Positions 45,779 through 57,309 of a stretch of DNA of 64,000 nt are shown one piece after another. Position 1 is the stretch's first letter. Each line of letters starts with the position of its first letter. Where the stretch lies: the NCBI RefSeq assembly GCF_019112545.1, contig NW_025064886.1, positions 477,277-541,276 on the forward strand. Direction: 5' to 3'. This stretch comes from Guyanagaster necrorhizus (lineage: Eukaryota; Basidiomycota; Agaricomycetes; Agaricales; Physalacriaceae). Both the position numbers and the translations under genes were made by a program. The notes beneath the pieces were generated by a model. The model worked only from the letters and a program-made list of their open reading frames with translations. It was not told the DNA's origin and did not search any database.

Positions 45779-48435
45779 ATGTTATTGCCTCGTTTTCAAA
45801 TACTGTTCTTCCTTTTCATTCCAGTCGCTCTAGGAAATCTCGTCGACGACCTTCTTGATGCACTAGAACAGGCTTCCACGTGTGCGGGGTGCCATGCACT
45901 CATGGCACCACTCAAGCTACTGGCTGACTTCGGAGACGGCGTCTTCGTGGATACCTTCACAGACATATGCACATTGCTGCTTGTAAGTGCCAAGAGTACA
46001 TTTCTTCCAAATTGTCAGGCTTAGGGCTTTCAGATAGCAGATAACGATGTATGTGAAGGACTCATCAATCAGCAAGGCCCTATCGTAGCCCACGCTTTGA
46101 GAGCCATATCTGCAACGTCCCAGACCTCAACTAAACTATGCAGCCTCGTGGGGCTCTGTGATCCCCCAGACATTAACGCTTATAGCGTATCCTTCGTATC
46201 AAACACATCTAGCGCCAAGCCGACAACTTCACAAGGACGCGCCCCCTTCAGGGTCGCCCATATCAGTGACGTTCACATCGATAGATCATACACGGTCAGT
46301 TGATCTTCTCGGATGTCTGTAATCATGCTTTTTGACGTCATGGGATGTCAGGTTGGTGCCGACGCTAATTGCACGAAGCCCATATGCTGTAGAAACTACG
46401 CAGACTCTGCGGGTGACTCGATTGAAAGACCTGCGGGTCCCTTTGGCGAATACGGATGTGACACTCCCGCGACCTTGATACACTCTCTGATATCACAGAT
46501 TGCTGGATCCGGCAGTGAATTTACTATCTTTACAGGAGACGTCGTTGAGGGTAAGCTATTCAAGCCCTTATCCTACTCTGACTAATAGATATCAGCCGCC
46601 GTTTGGCTGGTAACTGAGGAGTACGGCCCGATCATCTACTATGCACTTCTATACCAACAAATTCTCGTTTTTAGGGAAAATATCAACGACATCGACATAT
46701 TCAACGATGAGCTTTCAAATGGCTTGGGTATGCCCGTATACCCTGTCATTGGAAATCAGTATGTTTCTTGTCGCAGTTTCAACGGCGAAGGTTTAATCCC
46801 ATATGCCTATTCAGTGAAGCCGCTCCCGTGAACAGTTTTCCCAGGAACACCTCTATAAATATCGAAGAATGGGACGCCCAATGGGTCTTTGATACTACCA
46901 GCGCGAAATGGACTGTGGGTGCCCATTCATATTCCGTGTAACTTCTGATATTTACGGCTGCAGTCATGGATAAATTCGACGGCGTCCGATCAAGTTAGGC
47001 ACTACTCAGGCAGCTATTCAATAATTGTACCGGGAAAAAATCTACGGTATGTCTTGTTATGGCCGGTTTCTCCAGTGCTCTGATTTCATTCTTTCAGTAT
47101 CATATCTATCAATACTGTCTACTGGTATAGATTAAAGTATGTCTTGGTCAAAACGATACCTATCTATGTCAACTGATACGCACAGCTTCTGGCTATATGA
47201 TACCAATGAGCAACAGTACGTTTTCACATGCATCTTTGATATTTATCAAGTGAGGATCTGGACAGACCCGACCCGAACGGAATCTTAGAGTTCACTACAC
47301 GAGAGTTACAGGCAGCGGAGGACGCCGGACAACGAGCATGGATCATTGCGCACATGCCTCCTGGAGAGACTGATACCCTGCGCGATCAGTCCAACTATTA
47401 TGATCAGATTGTCCAGCGGTACAAGGATACCATCGCAGCTCAGTTCTTCGGACATACGCATGATGTGTGCATTTCCGCTGTTTGTTTGTTGATGAGTTAC
47501 TCACTTCGATTTTGATTCCGATTCCGTTAGGACCAATTTGAGATCGCCTACTCCGACTATGACAATCGAGTCGCTGACAACGCTGTCAGTGTTGCATGGA
47601 TCGTGCCTTCGGTGACCCCGAGAGGTCAGTCAGATAACTGCATGTACTACGTCCTATTTTCCTGAAACAAATTTTTTATAGAGGCAAACGCTGCTTTCAA
47701 GATCTATGACATAGACCCAGACACGTATGAAGTCATGGACGCGCATGTCTATATCAGTAGGTCGCTTCTAGCCCAAGTCGCTTGATGCTAACGGTGAGGA
47801 ACATCAGCCAATCTTAGCGACCCAACGTTTGAGATCCAGCGTAGGTGATCTGCCACTTATCTCCTTCCTGTATGTTCACCCTATTTCCAGCAACCTGGAA
47901 CCTTTACTACAGCGCTCGTGAGACCTTCGGTCCCTTGGTTGCCGACCTCGCCGACACAGATTCCCTTGGTCCATCATTCTGGCACCAGGTTACTGAAGGA
48001 TTTGAGTCGAATGATACAGCGTTTGATCTCTACTACTCCTTCAAAACTCGGGGCTATGATGTAGAGGCTTGTGATGATGACTGCAAGACAGAGACCATCT
48101 GTGGGCTGAGGGCTATGCGATCGCAGGATAACTGTGTAAGTTATATTCTCTCTCCTGCAGGAAAAATAATTCATTGGGTATCTTAAAGGTCAAAACCGAA
48201 CCTGGGCTGAGCTTCAAGAGAGGCCTCCCGGGCCAATCAATGGGGACTTCGGAGAGCTGTGAAGGCTTCAGCATGGGAAACATTTTGTCCGGAATGGTTG
48301 GAAAATTTGCAAATGGGGAGGTGAGTTATATTATACACCTGTATGCACCACCATCGCTAAAGTTACCCCATGCAGGTGACGGACGATCAACGATCTCAAT
48401 TGTGGCTAAAGCTTAACGCGACGATACCTGCTTGA
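45779..48435 (+). CDS. Secreted acid sphingomyelinase-like phosphodiesterase
   Basis: Family member of acid sphingomyelinase: a saposin-B domain followed by a calcineurin-like metallophosphoesterase. It starts with a signal peptide (MLLPRFQILFFLFIPVALG), then a saposin part with CAGCHALMAPLKLLADFGDG. Metal-site motifs appear in order: HISDVHIDRSYT (DxH), IFTGDVVE (GDxxE), YPVIGNHEAAPVNSFP (GNHE), WIIAHMPPGETD (H) and FFGHTHDDQFEIAY (GHTH). SFPRNTS corresponds to the family's helical substrate-site part. The C-terminus has a cysteine-rich cap (YDVEACDDDCKTETICGLRA). More than ten short introns; phases were followed at those checked (for example GGAAATCA|TGAA for GNHE). ATG at 45779 chosen for the signal peptide. 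Likely substrates are phosphodiesters such as sphingomyelin or nucleotides, in the wall or vacuole. Confidence 0.88.
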
Positions 48436-50825
48436 CTAGACAGGATCTACGTAAGGTATTAATATTTAATTCATGCCAGCATAAGCAATCATATACATTC
48501 TTGATTCGAATCACGTCTGTCTCGTGTCTAACTATATCGATGGTCCGCAGAGGATGTGGACGAATCCGAAAAACGTCTGCTATTTGTTCAGGGTTGACCT
48601 ACGCATACGATCATCTCTTCTATTCTGTGCGCCCAATACCCGCTCCTATACAGGACATCTCGTCGTCATTGCGATAATCAAGCGGCTAGAACTCTCAAAG
48701 CGCCGCTGCCTCAGCCTCAGAGGGCGCTTGGCAAAAACCTTGACTGCGTCGAACTTTGGTCGGCCTTACGGGGTAACTGCGGCAGGCACCTCCTTGTTGA
48801 GGTGCTCGAGCGGCCCGTTGCCAGCTTGTACTGTAATTATAGCGCGTCTTGGAAATAGCTGTCGCGTCAAATGTTTGAATGGAGACTATCATGTGCTTTT
48901 CGGACTTTTTTGCGGCATAAATAGTAATAAATGCATAAATGTACGGAGGGTCAGTCATATGCGCTCTCTGCTACTCGCTTGGGACTGAGAATCTTTGAAG
49001 TTCTTTGATTAGAAATTTATTCGAAAAGATCGGAATATTGGAGGAATGACGCGGCCCGTGAAGTCCTGAGGAGAGGGCATTTCGGTATAGAACTTGCTTT
49101 TTAGACATGTGGCGTTTCTTAACACCTTGGAGGTTGATTTGTCCTGTAGAAAATTCGGATGACTACAGGACGTGTGTCACTCCAGCCATGCTCGTTGCCA
49201 ATGCTATCGAACAGAGTTTGTATGCACACCTGAGACTTGGTGATTAAGCGGTAAGCATCCTAAGCGCTACTCGCTGTCGGGTACTGACACTGAGTATCAT
49301 AATATATTCGCCCCAGCATTTCGTGCCATTGGCTCATCATGTTTACTACGCAGATTCTTCCTGCCTCTTCCATAGTGGTATAGGTATATGGGGTCTTCGG
49401 GAAATCTTCCTGCGCCTTCAGCTTGCTTGTGTAGGTCGTTCTTCCTGTATACGTTATATTTCCATACTGAATCACGAGTCCGAGGCACAAAAGTATGTTC
49501 CGGGCAACAAAAGAAGTAGAATTCCATCCATTCTTCCGAATGGAGCGCCACAGTCTGACACGCACTGGCAGGGCTGCATCTACAGCGTGCATAATATATA
49601 GTTATCGGATTCGGAGGCCCGGGCCTTGGAGTTTTCGTTATCCTACTCGGTTAGAACTGGAGATTGGCTTCATAGTCCGATGCCAAGTTCACTGAACGAA
49701 CCTGGGGTGCGTCACAACTTGTTCCTAGAGTTCTTATGGTGTAGGCACCCGTTCCATCAACAATTAACGATTCGTCGCGACTCTACACGTAGATCTATTG
49801 CGACGAACAAGTGAGGCTCTCGGATCTTTCCAGGGCGTACAGCCACATTGATGGGACCAGGTACGAGCTCAGATGCCACCCATTCCGTTTTGATTAAAAA
49901 ATTCTCCTCTAAGTTGTTTCTCTTTTGGTCGTTTCCTGTTGGTATGGGCAACAGTACGCAGTGGTGTATTCTAGAAGAAGCCGGCTTTTTCACGGAAGAT
50001 ATCCAATTTCAGGCTACCGTTGCCAAGTAGTACGCGTCATGTTTCGCAATCGGTTTATGCATCGCTGCGCAAGAAAAATTTTTTACTAAAAGCCGCTCGA
50101 CTATATTGGGATGTACGACTTTAACACAATCTCTGCGTGGTTTTAATCAGCAATGTGCACCGTTTTTAACAACGACAATAAGAGCCTGAAATCTCCATGC
50201 GGTGGTCCAATAGCCGTCGGAACGAAGATAGCCGAAATTATCGTTCCTAATTGTTTTCCTACAGAATGGTATCCAGAGGCGAAACTGTATAGTCTGGTAC
50301 GTGATACCCAATCAAATACATCGCTGTTCAGATGAATTGTATGATTTCTGGGCCAAGAACTATATTCTTCACGTCAACACTAAGTACTAAGTAGTCATGC
50401 ATGATGCAATCAAATTTCAAGGCCGCGGAGACGTCGTGAGGGATGTCTGTTCTAGCTTTTATGATCCTTAATCATATGTTTCATAGAACAAGGGACAATC
50501 TCCGAAAAACTCGAACGGGAGGGGGAAAAAATACCGTTGGGTAGATATCAAGGGGATATGACGGTGATCGGCGATTCCTTCTCTGGGACATCTCTTATTA
50601 TCCCTCATTATCTCGAACCTTAGATCTGAAAAGCGGCATTTCATATTTCATTCCGGTACAACATGCAATTGTTTTGATGCGCCTAATGGCACCAAGTCAA
50701 AAATAATCGGTCCCGATCAGCGCAAAAACGCGATATTCTTTTGTCTTGATGTGGGCAGAGACGGAATGGTTAAAAGAACGCGATGATTGCTTTACCCACT
50801 TCCCACCCACCTCTCACCCGTCACG
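48436..50825. other. Region without a supported gene, upstream of synthase B
   Basis: About 2.4 kb. The largest frames are 154 codons (48524, plus) and 110 codons (49260, minus); neither has a motif. Around 49.85-50.33 kb two plus frames (FPVGMGNSTQWCILEEAGFF and SPCGGPIAVGTKIAEIIV) look mildly protein-like and might be remains of a secreted protein gene, but I could not join them. A TATA-like TTAAAAG lies at about 50770, some 55 bp before the synthase start. Confidence 0.35.
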
Positions 50826-51995
50826 ATGGCCCCGCCCGTAACTTTCGTGCTACCCGATCTCATGGCAGGATGGCCGTTCAAGACTATGCCTAATCCTCAC
50901 TCGACCAAGATCAACGCCGAGAGTGCAGCGTGGGTCCAGAGCTACGACGCCTTCAACGCCAAGGCGCAGAGAACCTTTGACCGCTGCAACTTCGGTGCTT
51001 TCGCCGCCCTCGCGTACCCGAAGGCTGAGCCCGCACACTACCGCGCCGCTGTTGATCTCATCAACTATTACTTCGTCTACGACGAACTGAGTGATGAGGA
51101 GAGTGGTGAAACTGTACGGAAACAAGCTGCCGCTATCATGAATGCCGTGCGGTACGTGTTGATTGTTCCTTCATTTTTTGGTTACTGATTCCCGTGTTCT
51201 AGAAATCCTTACGCGCCGCCTCCCCCGAATGAGCACGTCCTAGGTGTCATGGCACGAGAGTATGAAACACCTTTCTTTCTGTCAGTTACAGTTTCGTTGA
51301 CGTGATAACTACTAGTTTTTGGATCAGAGCCTTGGAAGAGGGCCATGCCAGTGCATCCACTGCAAAACGTTTCCTTGAGGCCTTCGCACAGTATACTGAC
51401 TGTGTGGCACAACAAGCAGAGGACCGTGATGTCGGCCGCATTCGCCCGATAGAAGAATATCTCGCGATGAGACGTGGGACTGTCGGTGTGAGGCCTTCAT
51501 TCGACTTCTTCATGCTTTCAGAAGATCTCCCCGATGAAGCAGTCAAACACCCACAGGTTGAAAAGTTGGTCTTGGGCGCCATTGACATGAGTATTCTGTC
51601 AAACGTGAGTCTTGCGCTAGTTCCCGGCCCCGATAAATTTCTGACAATTGGTACCGCAGGACATATACTCGTGGAACGTGGAACAGGCCCATGGTGACGA
51701 GAATCATAACATTGTGTCCGTGACAATGGCAGAAAAGGGCATGACTATCCAGGAGGCAATGAACGATGTCGGAAAACGCTATGAGAAGCTCTCCAAGGCG
51801 TTTTTAGACGACATGAAACATATCCCAACGTTCCCTGAGCCGGTGAACCGGCGCCTACACGAGTTTGTGATGTTCCTTGGAATCTGGGTCACTACCAACG
51901 ACGAGTGGTCCTTCATTACCCCGCGCTACTTCGGTGAGGCCGCTCCGGAAGTGCGGATTCATCGAACGGTAGAGCTTCTGCCTAAACGCAAATGA
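50826..51995 (+). CDS. Sesquiterpene synthase B (fungal class I terpene cyclase)
   Basis: Paralogue of synthase A. Exons 50826-51151, 51203-51259, 51316-51604 and 51660-51995 give 335 residues. Exons 2, 3 and 4 have exactly the same lengths as in synthase A (57, 289, 336 nt) and exon 1 differs by one codon. The metal motif is again DELSDE (residues 86-91). The NSE motif is again divided by intron 3: N224-D225...S228...E232 (DIYSWNVEQAHGDENHN). The RY pair is in PRYFGEAAPE. I chose the ATG at 50826 (MAPPVTFVLPDLMAGWPF) over an in-frame ATG 39 bp upstream because it aligns with the start of A. No P450 adjoins it. Its product may differ from that of A; that cannot be read from the sequence. Confidence 0.93.
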
Positions 51996-52490
51996 GGGTG
52001 GGTTACCATGCCTCAAAATTCAGCATTCGATTTTCATCATTGTATCATTTTACACATTTTTTTATACCGTACGAGCCCTGTATATGCCGCGTTATCTTAG
52101 AACCACTAGATCTTAGGAGAATCACTTACTACTTATTCGTTCGTTTTATTAATATATGCCTAACCGCATGTCTTGACAAATCTACAAACAAATGAGACGG
52201 AACGACGTCTGAAAAAAATTCAATTTCATGCTATTGCAGGCAAAATGTCGCAAAGCTACCCTGATGGAGATTGGCTTGATGCATATATGAGTGCGTGTAG
52301 ACGTGCGTATACTTGAACTACCGAATAGCATGTATATCAGAACGCACGACGCAAACACGAGTCCATAAGCCACTTACCGATTATCAAAATTCGCCGATAT
52401 TCAAGCAATCATTCCCCTAAGGGAGCTACAATAGGAAAAATTATGCAACCCAGCAGACCCAAGCGATCTGAAATCCAGCGATCCTGACCC
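51996..52490. other. Intergenic region, no gene recognised
   Basis: About 500 bp after synthase B, AT-rich at first as in a 3' UTR. Only 63-67 codon frames without motifs. Confidence 0.4.
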
Positions 52491-53404
52491 ATGCGTGCTG
52501 CAAAGTACGCTTTCGGGACTCTCGTACGCCGAAACAAAGATAAAGATGTCACACGCCGCCGCTTCCTTCTGTGGCTTGCCTCTGCCATCCTGTGTGATAA
52601 GCCCAGTAACGAAATGCTCGATGTGCTAGGCAGATACGGTGTCCCTGGCAGTGATTCGGACGCCGATAAGCCGACTACATACTTGCCCGGTCGGGGGCTC
52701 TAGATCTTGCCTGGAAGTAATCTTAACCCGGCGAGATGTGACTGCGATGGCAACAGAACATGGACAAGTTGGAGAATGGACCACCGGCCATCTCTTCTTG
52801 TATCTCGTAACACACCCCGTGCGCCGATGGACCCAGCCAAAGGAAGTAGGAAGGAGAAGCGACCAAATCTCCTGGTCTTCGGGTTGGGCAAGAGCCAGTC
52901 GAGAGAATCCAATATTCAGACCTTATCCTGCCCGCAAATTTGGACCAAAGGACCTGTATGGAACGAGCATTGCAGCCTGCTGGGTGGTAGAACCTGAAGG
53001 GGTCGCACAGCCACTGGGTCAGACTTGCGGATGGCTGCCATGTCAGGTAATACAAGAGCCTTCTTACCCGTCTCCAGTCCACTAATTTGCACCTAGAGGT
53101 CCCCGTATTCAATACAGACCGCACCATTCTTTCCATGGCAGGTGTAAACGCCCTGCAAGTCGAAAAGCTGCCTCCTGAAACCAGTACGCATTTCTTGAGT
53201 GACCTTACTATGCAACGTTACCAATGAAGCATCTTAGCTCAACATTTCGACCGCGACCCAGACACTAACAAGCTCCTTTGGTTTGCTTCGCCCCCCATGA
53301 ATGTGACGCCAGCTCCGACTCCGAAATACAGTCTGGCATATCTGCATTTCCTAGCAACGAAGCGAAGAAAAAGATCTGACACCACTCCAGCAAAAAGAAA
53401 ATAA
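52491..53404 (+). CDS. Poorly resolved gene, function unknown
   Basis: The 3' half splices well: DLYGTSIAACWVVEPEGVAQ, then across an intron EVPVFNTDRTILSMAGVNAL, QVEKLPPET, and across a second intron QHFDRDPDTNKLLWFASPPM, PKYSLAYLHFLATKRRKR, ending KRK before TAA at 53402. The basic tail could be a nuclear localisation signal. The 5' half includes MRAAKYAFGTLVRRNKDKDV with TRRRFLLWLASAILC. I could not connect it to the 3' half in phase, so either an exon border is missed near 52650-52720 or the gene is damaged. Family not recognised. Confidence 0.4.
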
Positions 53405-53488
53405 ATACTGTCGTCTTAGAATAGAAGAGTCCTATGATACGTAAAACGATCAAGTGTCCAACGCAATAATGATAATATGAGACCATCT

Positions 53489-55981
53489 CTAGACGAAATA
53501 CACCAGCATCATAGCACAAACGTATAAATATGAGAAGGAAGTATACAATAGTTTGTTCGTAGCATTGTTCCTCCCTCGACTGGTACTTCCCAGCCCATCT
53601 ACCGCCGCATGGTGCCCATTAGACGTCGCCAGAACTGCTGGATCTACGGTGGCCGTGTTGTCCATTTTTGTCACAGTTGTCGTAGGAAATGTCTGCGCTT
53701 CTCCTCCTCCTTCAGATTCACTAAGCGCATCGTCTGTCAAGAACACGAGCGCAAAACCCGGTGCAGGAACATATATAGAACATATATTTCCAGTCTGGTC
53801 ACAGCCGATAGTTTCGATGTCCTCTTCTCCTTGAATCCGCCCGTCAGTGGCAAAATTGTCACCAAAGGTCTGTCATAAACGGTCACCTGAGAGCCCTCTA
53901 AATCGGAACAGCTCAGCTTACCTGGCCTGCCCAAGTGAGATTACCCTTTTGAGACACAGACGAAGCTCTGAAGTATCTGCCGAGAAGTTAGGATCGACGA
54001 CTGTGTTCGCGTAAGAAGCCACTCACTTCACTTTGACCTGAGCCGGTGTTCCGTTGGATTGCCCAGTGTTTCCGCCTCCGATAGAAAAGGTTGCGTAGTA
54101 ATCATGGGCACCAGATGAATCAGTGATGAAGTTAAATAAGGCAAGGCGAGCAGGTGTGCCTTGTTCGTATATTGCATATCCTGGGGTGAATATATTACCC
54201 CCGTTTGCACCGATGTCCAGCACTTGCGATGTATTAGATGGGCCAAGAGCCTCTGCCATAATCAAAGCGGAGTAATAGATGGGTCCAACCGTCCACTGAT
54301 GATATGTTGATTCATTTGTTGGCGGAGCTAGCGTGTGTATCAGTCTCGTAGACGCTGATGACAATAAAACATCAGCAGCGTACCGGTAAAAGGCTATGAA
54401 AAGAAATTGGTTGGTGATAATAGAATACATAGAATGGGAACGTACATTGTAGTAAACTGTTTGTCCACCAGTGTGCATCAAAACGCCCGAGAAGTTGGCG
54501 TAAGCCAATTGCAAGGCATAGTCAAGTCCCCACAGAGCTGCTCCGAAAGAATCGCTGATGCCCGCAAAGCCCCCACAGGATGCAGTGTTGGTTTCGAACA
54601 TGATCAATTCTTTCCCTTCACTTTGGGCATAGGCGGTCGAGTTCAGGTAGTTCGCAACCAGATTGACACTCGCACTATGATCCAGATAGTATGGGAACAT
54701 CTGCTGAGGATCAATGGCACTGCCTTCATCAAATGTAGCAGCACAGTTATCTTGCGGATACCTGTTGTTGACACATGAGCACGACGTCGTCGCACTCACT
54801 TCTGGCTCACCTTTCGAATGCGAGGTATGCTAGGTTGTCATGATATGCATCGACAAAACCAGTATTCCAGATGTCCTGTTGAGACCACTGGTCGGCAGTA
54901 TTTGGTCCGATAAGCAAGTGCCGATTTATATCGTTTTCCGAACCGTTCATGGCTGCTATCAAATCATTAAACTCTCCAAAGTAGTCATATTGGTTGTACG
55001 TCTGGGAAAACCAAGAGACGCGTATGAGACAAAAGTAATGCATCCGAGAAGAAGTAAACATACCGAAGGACGGTGACCATGAGCGACGTAGAAATCGGGT
55101 TCATTACCAGCCTGGATACCGATAAGCGCGTCTCCTAGAATTTCTTGGCCTGTGACAGCTATTGACAGATCGAAAGGCGTAGTCTGGAAGAATGGAATTC
55201 CTACGACATAAGCTTAGGAACCGTGTGAAACCTGTAAGTATAGAATGCATACCAATGAACCAATGAACATTGACCAGGGACGTAATATTTGCCATCATGT
55301 AAAGAAGATCTGGAGTGAATACAAGAGGTGGCGTTTGAGTCTGAAAGCGTACAACGCCTTAGTTGCACTTTTGAGCGGCAAAGAGACGTCATCTTACAGG
55401 ATTCGTGGCCTGACTCAAGTTCTTCTCCAGGATCTTGCCATCGGACAACTCGGGAACCAGTTTCGCCGTTTCCTGTGTATTTCCACCAACGCGTACTCGT
55501 ACACCTCCAGATCTTTCCTGTATGTTTGCCATAAGGTTCAAGAAAGGGACTTGTAATAGCGACCTAAACAACCGAGATCAATCGGGGTAATAAGTTGAAC
55601 AATAAAACGGACCCTCACGAATTTTTTCCGACTTGATGATTGAAAGCAAGTTCAACAAAGAGCAAAGCCTTCATTTGTTATTGATTACTCACGAACTTGA
55701 TTCGCTACCGACATTTCGATAGAAAATCCAAAGAACTGGCCAGGCTGTGGAATCGATGCCCCTGGTGTACCCCCATTAACAAGCTGAATAAAAAACGCGG
55801 TAGCAGGCGCGGGGTCAGGTGGCGGTGGTGGGTTTAGCACAAGAGGCGTGTAGGCATTGAGGCCAGTGTACACTGAGGAATCCGCTGTGGTCGTCGCAAA
55901 GGGTTCTTGCCCAAGGACGTAATGGACTGTGACTTGAGATCGTACGATCCCAGCCAGAGATGCTAGGAGAACGAAACGCAT
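53489..55981 (-). CDS. GH79 beta-glucuronidase-like glycoside hydrolase
   Basis: Secreted hydrolase of the family that removes glucuronic acid from glycans such as arabinogalactan proteins. It starts MRFVLLASLAGIVRSQVTVH (signal peptide), then a proline run (LNPPPPPDPAPATAFF) and FFGFSIEMSVANQV, the typical opening strand. Further exons: RVRVGGNTQETAKL, VNVHWFIG, ILGDALIGIQAGNEPDFYVA with the acid/base Glu in NEP, YNQYDYFGEFNDLIAAMN, FPYYLDHSASVNLVANYLNS, and KELIMFETNTASCGGF with the presumed nucleophile Glu. The C-terminal beta domain follows (TVGPIYYSALIMAEALG, NFITDSSGAHDYYATFSIGG, YVPAPGFALVFLTDDAL). The last 25 residues (NKLLYTSFSYLYVCAMMLVY...) are hydrophobic after a Ser/Thr/Gly linker, which fits a GPI-anchor signal or a membrane tail. 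About eight introns. Confidence 0.85.
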
Positions 55982-57309
55982 GGAAGAGGCCTGAAAGGAG
56001 AAGGAAGAAGAGTGAAAAGGTGTTTATGTTGAATCGTGATCATCTATTGGAGTTACCTTGCACAATTGGGGTTAGTCGGAGAAGATCCCACGAAGCGAGG
56101 TAAGCTAGTTCCCACACCCAGGGCAATATAACTGATCAGGAGATGCTGGGCACGACGAGCGTGTTTGCTGTTGAACATCTGGCCCTACACGCTCGCCTGT
56201 GGCGAGCTGTTGGCGTAGCAACCGAAAGGCTTGGCCTCCACAAAGTTCATGGACCGTCCTGGGCACAGAACGGTAGTTTTCAGAGACAGGAAGACATAGA
56301 TGAAAGCGACTGAGTCATGGTGATTGTGAAAGAGAAACCGTCCTCTTGTACCTGTGCTTCAAGTATACACATTTAACATGGGAACGCCGGACCTATAAGT
56401 TAGGTGACGTTATGAGAATCAACATTGGAAAGATGATTAACTAAACCGACGTACATGCCCGAGTCGTGGTAAAGATTGTCGAGATGCTGGACAGGTCCAA
56501 AGCTGTTAACTTTACTGAAACTGGTTCTATATCTAGAGACAGAAATTTTTGTGTATGGTCGCGGTGATTATCAAGTGGTTTTCGCAACATCGAAGCTTCT
56601 GAGAATCCGAGGGATACTCCAGCGGCGGATAGATGGCCAACTGCGCCAAGGCCGAACATACTGCAACAACTCTTTTATGTTGGCATGGAAGAATGCTCGA
56701 TATACTTGGAATCAGACCGCCCGAGCGGCGCAAGTACACCAGGCCAGGTGATCCTGTTACTACCGTCAATCTGCCAGTGAAAACCCTTCGCGTGAAGCCC
56801 GATAATCGTGCCCGCATCTATCGGTCAATGTCACTCGTCAGCCTCCTTACCGCTAAGTGTAATATAGACCGTGGAAGTACCCACATTTTGCAACTCTTTC
56901 GGGTCAGGCAGAAAACTAGGGAAAATGGGAGGCAGGCCGCAACACAGCCACCCGATGTGAGAAAGACTACTGCCTTCCCGCAACAGAGATCAAATATTCA
57001 TTCGGACATATCCATTGTATATCCCAGTGCCAACATCCTTCATCCAATGTCGCACCAAAGCCTTCGGGATCAAAAAAGTCGAATATCATACAAAACTACG
57101 CTGTGGAACCGTGTTCGAAATCTACTCTATGACGTTGGACATATATTACAAGTATACAAAGAAATCCAAGTGTCCGTGTCTATATATCTTTCTCTTGGCG
57201 CGTATATCTTTTCGACGAACAAACCCAACCGATAACTTATTAACCCATCCAACAATATAATGGCAACGTCTATAAAACAAAATGAAGGAAAGGGAAATAT
57301 AGCGTTGAA
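55982..57309. other. Intergenic region, no gene recognised
   Basis: About 1.3 kb. A 200-codon plus-strand frame at 56633-57235 and shorter minus frames at 56441-56817 overlap each other. None has a recognisable motif, and the plus frame has an uneven composition. The start of the region is the promoter of the GH79 gene and the end is the 3' flank of the Tps2-like gene. Confidence 0.4.

Noticed and set aside
48524..48988. A 154-codon plus-strand frame after the phosphodiesterase
   Set aside because: No motif, no plausible splice partners, and an equally long frame on the opposite strand over part of it.
49848..50335. Possible remnant of a secreted oxidase or other enzyme (GMGNSTQW, SPCGGPIAVG)
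   Set aside because: The fragments only loosely recall LPMO-like or other secreted proteins, are in different frames and lack any catalytic motif.
56633..57235. A 200-codon plus-strand open frame between GH79 and the Tps2-like gene
   Set aside because: It has no recognisable motif, an uneven composition and overlapping frames on the other strand. Long open frames arise by chance in such DNA and a gene this long without introns would be unusual here.
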